The position numbers and the translations under genes are program-made. From JANNAV01 sp031384695 (GTDB taxonomy: Bacteria; Pseudomonadota; Alphaproteobacteria; Rhodobacterales; Rhodobacteraceae): a stretch of 8,891 nt of DNA. The stretch is taken from contig JANNAV010000301.1 of assembly GCA_031384695.1 (NCBI GenBank), positions 1-8,891 of the forward strand, in the 5' to 3' direction. Below are positions 5,565 through 8,891 of the stretch, piece by piece. Numbering within the stretch: position 1 is the stretch's first letter; every line of letters starts with the position of its first letter. Under the pieces are notes generated by a model. It was not told where the DNA came from. It ran no database searches and was given only the letters and a program-made list of their open reading frames with translations.

Positions 5565-6458
5565 TCAGACCACCTGCCGTTTGCGATAAGCAAAGATCTC
5601 TTCGGTCACGAACTCGCGGAAGGCTGCCACCCGTTTGGAATGGCGCAACTCTTCGGGATAGGCCAGAAACACCGGCACATCGCTGCTTTCCACTTCGGGC
5701 AGCACCCGCACCAGATGCGGAAAATCCTCGGTGATGTAATCGGGCAGAACCCCGATGCCCAGATGATGCAGCACGCCTTGCAACACCCCGAAATAGTTGT
5801 TCACCGTCAGGGTCGAGGGAATGTCATGGCTCAGCAGTTCCGCCACCAGCAGCGCCCCCGCCGCCACCTGCGAGGTGCCCGCATGCTGGCAGATCAGCCG
5901 GTGCTGGTTGAAATCGGCCATGCTTTGCGGGGTGCCGTTCTCGGCCAGATATTCGGGCGTCGCGTAAAGCCGCATCTTGATGTTCAGCAGCCGCTTGCGG
6001 ATCAGGTCGGCCTGGCTCGGCTCTTTCATGCGGATCGCCACATCGGCCTCGCGCATCGGCAAATCCAGCACCCGCTCTTCCAGCATCAGATCAATCTTCA
6101 GACTGGGGTACTTCTTGAACAGCGCAGGCAGGCGCGGCGCCAGCCACAGCGTGCCAAAGCCGGTGGTGGTGGTGACGCGCAATTCGCCAAACACCTCGTC
6201 CTCGCTGTCGCGGATCCGCGCCGCCGTCGCATCCAGCCGCTTGACCATCGCGCCGGTCGCCTCATACAACAGCTCCCCGGGTTCCGTCAGGATCAGCCCG
6301 CGCGCATGCCGGTGAAACAGCGTCACACTCAGGCTTTCCTCCAACGCCCGCACCTGCCGGCTGACGGCCGACTGCGACAGATGCAGCACCTCACCGGCAT
6401 GGGTCAGGCTGCCCTTTTCGGCCACCGCATGAAAAATCCGCAACTTGTCCCAGTCCAT
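5565..6458 (-). CDS. LysR family transcriptional regulator
   Basis: DNA-binding regulator of 297 aa, standard LysR length. The winged helix-turn-helix lies at 1-60: M1-D-W-D-K-L-R-I-F-H-A-V-A, G16-S-L-T-H-A-G-E-V-L-H-L-S-Q-S-A-V-S-R-Q-V with recognition helix S28-R37, and L47-F-H-R-H-A-R-G-L-x-L-T-E-P-G as the wing. The effector domain (about 92-290) has two lobes, with G100-F-G-T-L-W-L-A-P-R-L at the first strand and helix and G234-I-G-V-L-P-D near the C-terminal lobe, as in the LTTR substrate-binding fold. The ligand and targets are unknown. GAGG (6470-6467) lies 8 nt before the ATG at 6458. It is divergent from the PlsC-like gene at 6663; LysR proteins often control the divergent neighbour and themselves, and a dyad at 6558-6580 supports this. 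Confidence 0.95.
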   Translation of the reverse strand: MDWDKLRIFHAVAEKGSLTHAGEVLHLSQSAVSRQVRALEESLSVTLFHRHARGLILTEPGELLYEATGAMVKRLDATAARIRDSEDEVFGELRVTTTTGFGTLWLAPRLPALFKKYPSLKIDLMLEERVLDLPMREADVAIRMKEPSQADLIRKRLLNIKMRLYATPEYLAENGTPQSMADFNQHRLICQHAGTSQVAAGALLVAELLSHDIPSTLTVNNYFGVLQGVLHHLGIGVLPDYITEDFPHLVRVLPEVESSDVPVFLAYPEELRHSKRVAAFREFVTEEIFAYRKRQVV

Positions 6459-6459
6459 C

Positions 6460-6495
6460 GCCCCACCCTCGGTTTGCGCCCCGCCCTCGGTTTGC
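6460..6495. repeat. 18-bp tandem duplication over the lysR ribosome binding site
   Basis: Two adjacent 18-bp units, 6460-6477 and 6478-6495, differ only at 6465 (A) versus 6483 (G). The unit reads GCCCCRCCCTCGGTTTGC on the plus strand. On the minus strand each copy carries GAGGG, so the lysR leader has two Shine-Dalgarno-like motifs 18 nt apart. The nearer one, at proper spacing, is probably used. Confidence 0.8.
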
Positions 6496-6521
6496 GCCGC
6501 AACCTAGCACAGCGCCACGCC

Positions 6522-6549
6522 TACATAGGCAAAATAAACCGCCTGTAAA
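6522..6549 (-). promoter_or_regulatory. candidate lysR promoter
   Basis: On the minus strand, TTTACA (6549-6544), 16-nt spacer, TATGTA (6527-6522). It predicts a start near 6515 and a leader of about 57 nt to the ATG at 6458. The -10 sits inside the palindrome GCCTA-CA-TAGGC (6519-6530), which could be a second regulator contact. Confidence 0.45.
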
Positions 6550-6557
6550 TGTGCGAC

Positions 6558-6580
6558 GTGGCAAATCGCGGCCTTGCCAC
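6558..6580. promoter_or_regulatory. dyad in the lysR/acyltransferase divergent region (putative LysR box)
   Basis: GTGGCAA (6558-6564), 9-nt spacer, TTGCCAC (6574-6580) is a perfect 7-bp inverted repeat. It is centred about 54 nt upstream of the predicted lysR transcription start, where LysR proteins usually bind their recognition site. No promoter for the gene at 6663 could be assigned with confidence. The rest of 6581-6662 shows only the ribosome binding site GAGG (6653-6656). Confidence 0.45.
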
Positions 6581-6662
6581 TTCCAACCCCGTCACACCGT
6601 CATCAAATGGTGATCCGCGTGGGGGATAAGTTGCGTGAACACACTGCACAACGAGGCCCAGC

Positions 6663-7541
6663 ATGACCACAGCCGCAATGACCCGAGACATCTCTTACGC
6701 CCCCGCCGCGCGGTCACGCGGGGGGCGGGCGCTGATACGGGCACTGGAAAACGTCACCGGTCGCCGCGCCCTGATCCGCCGCGCCGCGGGTTTTGAGGCC
6801 GAGATTGCCAAGGGCCGCAGCTTCTGGCAGGTGATCCCCGAGTTTTACGGCCTTTCGCTCGATGTTGTCGGCGGCAGTCTGGCCCATATCCCCGCCACCG
6901 GCCCGCTGGTGCTGATCGCCAATCACCCGTTCGGCATTCTGGACGGGCTGATGCTGGGCCACATCCTTGATGCGGTGCGCGGCGATTTCCGTATCCTTGC
7001 GAATTCGGTGTTCAACCGCACCGAGGCGCTGAACCGCGTGCTTCTGCCGATCTCGTTCGATGAAACCCGCGAGGCCGTCAAGCTCAACCTTGAAACCCGC
7101 GCCACCGCCCTTGCAACCCTTGCCAGCGGTGGTGCCATCGGCGTGTTTCCCGGCGGCACCGTTTCCACCGCCGTCAAGCCGTTCTCCCAGCCGATGGACC
7201 CCGGCTGGCGCAACTTCACCGCCAAAATGATCGCGAAATCCGGTGCTACGGTGGTGCCGGTCTATTTTTCCGGCCACAACTCGCGCCTGTTCCAGATCGC
7301 CTCGCACATGCATTACACCTTGCGGCTGGGCCTGCTGCTGAAAGAGTTCCACAACCGCCTTGATACGCCCGTTCGGGTGGTAATCGGCGATCCCATCGCC
7401 CCCGCCACCCTCGCACCCCTGCACGCCGATCCCACCGCGTTGATGGAAACGCTCCGCCGCGCCACCTATCGGCTTTCACCCCAGCCACTTCCCTCCTATG
7501 ATCACGGCTACGAGTTCGAGGCCAGGTACAAAACCCGTTAA
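6663..7541 (+). CDS. PlsC-like lysophospholipid acyltransferase family protein
   Basis: Predicted membrane-associated acyltransferase of 292 aa of the LPLAT/PlsC superfamily, probably adding an acyl chain to a lysolipid or glycerol-type acceptor. Block I is N87-H88-P-F-G-I-L-D94-G, with His and Asp separated by five residues as in the hemolysin-like/NHPxGxxDG branch rather than the four of classical PlsC. Block II is R110...S115-V-F-N-R. Block III is V161-F-P-G-G-T-V-S168, in place of F-P-E-G-T-R-S. Block IV is V197-V-P-V-Y-F-S-G-x-N-S-R, also typical of that branch. There is no clear signal peptide; the segment 78-102 is the most hydrophobic. GAGG (6653-6656) is 6 nt before the ATG. murI follows after 48 nt on the same strand, and lysR is divergent upstream. 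A role in ornithine lipid or phospholipid synthesis is possible, but the substrate cannot be decided. Confidence 0.87.
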   Translation: MTTAAMTRDISYAPAARSRGGRALIRALENVTGRRALIRRAAGFEAEIAKGRSFWQVIPEFYGLSLDVVGGSLAHIPATGPLVLIANHPFGILDGLMLGHILDAVRGDFRILANSVFNRTEALNRVLLPISFDETREAVKLNLETRATALATLASGGAIGVFPGGTVSTAVKPFSQPMDPGWRNFTAKMIAKSGATVVPVYFSGHNSRLFQIASHMHYTLRLGLLLKEFHNRLDTPVRVVIGDPIAPATLAPLHADPTALMETLRRATYRLSPQPLPSYDHGYEFEARYKTR

Positions 7542-7552
7542 ACCCCGGCAGG

Positions 7553-7584
7553 CCCTCCGAACCAAGGCGCAGGCAAGCGGAGGG
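7553..7584 (+). promoter_or_regulatory. hairpin covering the murI ribosome binding site
   Basis: CCCTCCG (7553-7559) is the exact complement of CGGAGGG (7578-7584), with an 18-nt loop. The second arm contains the murI Shine-Dalgarno GGAGGG, 5 nt before the ATG at 7590. In the mRNA the site would be closed unless ribosomes finishing the upstream gene (stop at 7541) or a factor open it. The pairing is visible in the sequence; its regulatory role is inference. Confidence 0.5.
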
Positions 7585-7589
7585 TATCC

Positions 7590-8402
7590 ATGGCCGTAGG
7601 CATCTTCGATTCGGGTATCGGCGGGCTCACCGTTCTGGATGCCATCACCCGCCGCCTGCCCGACACGGCCTTTGTCTATCTGGGCGATAACGCACATGCG
7701 CCCTACGGCACCCGCACGGCCGACGATATCTTTGCCCTCACCACCGCCGCCACCACGCGCCTTTGGGACGAGGGCTGCGATCTGGTGGTGCTCGCCTGCA
7801 ACACCGCCTCGGCCGCCGCGTTAAAGCGGATGCAGGAAACCTGGGTGCCACGCGACAAACGCGTGCTGGGGGTGTTCGTGCCGCTGATCGAGGCGCTGAC
7901 CGAACGGCAATGGGGCGACAACTCCCCCCCGCGCGAAGTGGCGGTCAAGCATGTGGCCCTGTTCGCCACCCCCGCCACCGTCGCCACCCGCGCCTTTCAG
8001 CGCGAACTGGCCTTCCGCGCCATCGGCGTCGATGTCGAGGCGCAACCCTGCGGCGGTCTGGTTGACGCGATCGAGCAGGGCGACGAGATCCTCGCCGAAA
8101 CCCTGGTGCGCGCCCATGTCGAGGCGTTGAAGCGCCGCATGCCCCACCCGCAGGCCGCCATCCTCGGCTGCACCCATTACCCGATGATGGAACGCGCCTT
8201 CGCCGAGGCGCTTGGCCCCTCGGTCAAGGTCTATTCCCAAGCCAACCTGGTGGCCGAAAGCCTCGCCGACTACCTCACCCGCCGCCCCGAGATGCGGGGG
8301 CAGGGCACCACCAGCCGCCACCTCACCACCGCCGACCCCCGCGCAGTCTCGGACCGCGCCACGCAGTTCATGCGGAAAAGAGTGGTGTTCGAGGCGGCGT
8401 GA
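7590..8402 (+). CDS. murI: glutamate racemase
   Basis: Cofactor-independent enzyme that interconverts L- and D-glutamate in the cytoplasm, supplying D-Glu for the peptidoglycan stem peptide (MurD substrate). At 270 aa it is normal length. Signature motifs are all present: G4-I-F-D7-S8-G-I-G-G, the substrate-binding L31-G-D-N-A-H-A-P-Y-G-T, the first catalytic cysteine in A69-C70-N71-T-A-S, and the second in G193-C194-T-H-Y-P. Asp7 and Ser8 match the residues that contact the substrate and assist proton transfer. The ATG at 7590 follows GGAGGG (7579-7584). It probably forms a two-gene unit with the acyltransferase gene. argC begins 114 nt downstream on the same strand. Confidence 0.97.
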   Translation: MAVGIFDSGIGGLTVLDAITRRLPDTAFVYLGDNAHAPYGTRTADDIFALTTAATTRLWDEGCDLVVLACNTASAAALKRMQETWVPRDKRVLGVFVPLIEALTERQWGDNSPPREVAVKHVALFATPATVATRAFQRELAFRAIGVDVEAQPCGGLVDAIEQGDEILAETLVRAHVEALKRRMPHPQAAILGCTHYPMMERAFAEALGPSVKVYSQANLVAESLADYLTRRPEMRGQGTTSRHLTTADPRAVSDRATQFMRKRVVFEAA

Positions 8403-8461
8403 GGGTTTTTGTCTGAAATACCCTGAAACCTGCCGCCCGAACGCCGCGACACCAGCCCCCC

Positions 8462-8492
8462 TTGCATCCCCCGCTTTCCCGCGCCACATAGA
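8462..8492 (+). promoter_or_regulatory. weak candidate promoter for argC
   Basis: TTGCAT (8462-8467), then CATAGA (8487-8492) after 19 nt, or ACATAG (8486-8491) after 18 nt. Transcription would start about 18 nt before the argC ATG. The spacing is at the long end and the -10 is poor. It is listed because the 114-nt gap after murI suggests argC has its own promoter. Confidence 0.25.
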
Positions 8493-8516
8493 GCGGATCG
8501 CTGCGGGAGCCTTCCC

Positions 8517-8891
8517 ATGACCCACAAGATCGCCATTCTCGGGGCTTCCGGCTATACCGGCGCGGAACTGGTTCGCCTGATCGCTTCGCACCCCGGCATG
8601 GAAATCGTGGCCCTCTCGGCTGACCGCAAGGCGGGCCAGTATATGGCCGAGGTGTTCCCTTTTCTGCGCCACCTTACCCTGCCGCGTCTTCAAAAGATCG
8701 GTGAGATTGACTTTTCGAGCATCGACCTGTGCTTTGCCGCCCTGCCGCATGCCACCACCCAGGCCGTGATCGCAGCCCTGCCGCGCGATCTGAAAATCGT
8801 CGATCTCTCCGCCGATTTCCGCCTGCGCGACCCGGCGGAATACCTGAAATGGTACGGCCAGCCCCACACCGCCGCCGATCTGCAGGCCGAG
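8517..8891 (+). CDS. argC: N-acetyl-gamma-glutamyl-phosphate reductase, N-terminal part (cut by window end)
   Basis: Catalyses NADPH-dependent reduction of N-acetyl-glutamyl-5-phosphate to the semialdehyde, the third step of arginine synthesis. Only 125 of roughly 340 residues are visible, all in the NADP-binding Rossmann domain. Visible motifs are I7-L-G-A-S11-G-Y-T-G-A-E-L18 (family dinucleotide-binding signature), S34-A-D-R-K, A75-L-P-H-A-T-T-Q82, and D96-L-S-A-D-F-R-L-R-D. The spacing and motifs fit the long ArgC type. The catalytic cysteine lies beyond the edge. GGGAG (8505-8509) is 7 nt upstream of the ATG. There is no frameshift in the visible part. Confidence 0.95.
   Translation, partial: MTHKIAILGASGYTGAELVRLIASHPGMEIVALSADRKAGQYMAEVFPFLRHLTLPRLQKIGEIDFSSIDLCFAALPHATTQAVIAALPRDLKIVDLSADFRLRDPAEYLKWYGQPHTAADLQAE

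Noticed and set aside
3986..5593. A 535-codon minus-strand open frame covering the sigma factor gene.
   Set aside because: It has no family resemblance, is rich in His/Arg/Gly from reverse reading of GC-rich codons, and lies fully antisense to a well-supported ECF42 gene.
8402..8424. AGGGT/ACCCT hairpin immediately after the murI stop as a terminator.
   Set aside because: The stem is short, contains a T-T mismatch and has no T-run behind it. It may stop little or no transcription.
7821..8867. A 348-codon minus-strand frame spanning murI and the start of argC.
   Set aside because: It runs through two conserved genes and their intergenic gap on the opposite strand and shows no recognisable domain.
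1..8891. Mobile elements, CRISPR arrays, tRNA or rRNA genes, horizontally acquired island.
   Set aside because: No transposase, integrase, regularly spaced repeats or structural RNA pattern was seen, and all genes share similar GC-rich codon use.

Overview
The window is chromosomal DNA of about 60-65% GC and is most likely from an alphaproteobacterium of the family Rhodobacteraceae (Rhodobacter/Gemmobacter/Pseudorhodobacter type). The basis is codon use with strong GC3 bias, the purL-to-bolA order familiar from that family, and the murI/argC content. The assignment is inference from gene content; no rRNA or other marker is present. There is no sign of a mobile element, CRISPR array, tRNA or rRNA.

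Layout: (1) Positions 1-2918, minus strand: purL (purine synthesis), a GNAT acetyltransferase overlapping it by 4 nt, and bolA running off the left edge. (2) Positions 2919-3133: divergent control region with a 21-bp dyad on the purL side and two stacked candidate promoters facing right. One of these, TGTCGA-N17-CGTC, fits the promoter described for ECF42 sigma factors. (3) Positions 3134-5185, plus strand: a three-gene operon of a four-helix MAPEG-type membrane protein, a YCII/DGPF-domain protein, and an ECF42-type sigma factor with a C-terminal TPR-like extension. The sigma factor probably drives its own operon. (4) Positions 5186-5564: 379 bp without a protein gene. On the minus strand it holds a strong intrinsic terminator, two near-perfect hairpins, an exposed anti-Shine-Dalgarno-like stretch and a long-range inverted repeat, so it is a candidate structured small RNA or lysR 3' UTR-derived RNA. 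(5) Positions 5565-6458, minus strand: a LysR-type regulator, with a promoter, a dyad and an 18-bp tandem duplication in its upstream region. (6) Positions 6663-8402, plus strand: a PlsC-like acyltransferase followed by murI (glutamate racemase), whose ribosome binding site can be closed in a hairpin. (7) Position 8517 to the end: the first 125 codons of argC (arginine synthesis).

Most genes are housekeeping: purine, arginine and peptidoglycan precursor synthesis, lipid acylation and Fe-S/iron handling. The more unusual part is the MAPEG-DGPF-ECF42 operon with its likely self-recognised promoter, followed by the structured minus-strand RNA that terminates 20 bp from the end of the sigma factor gene.
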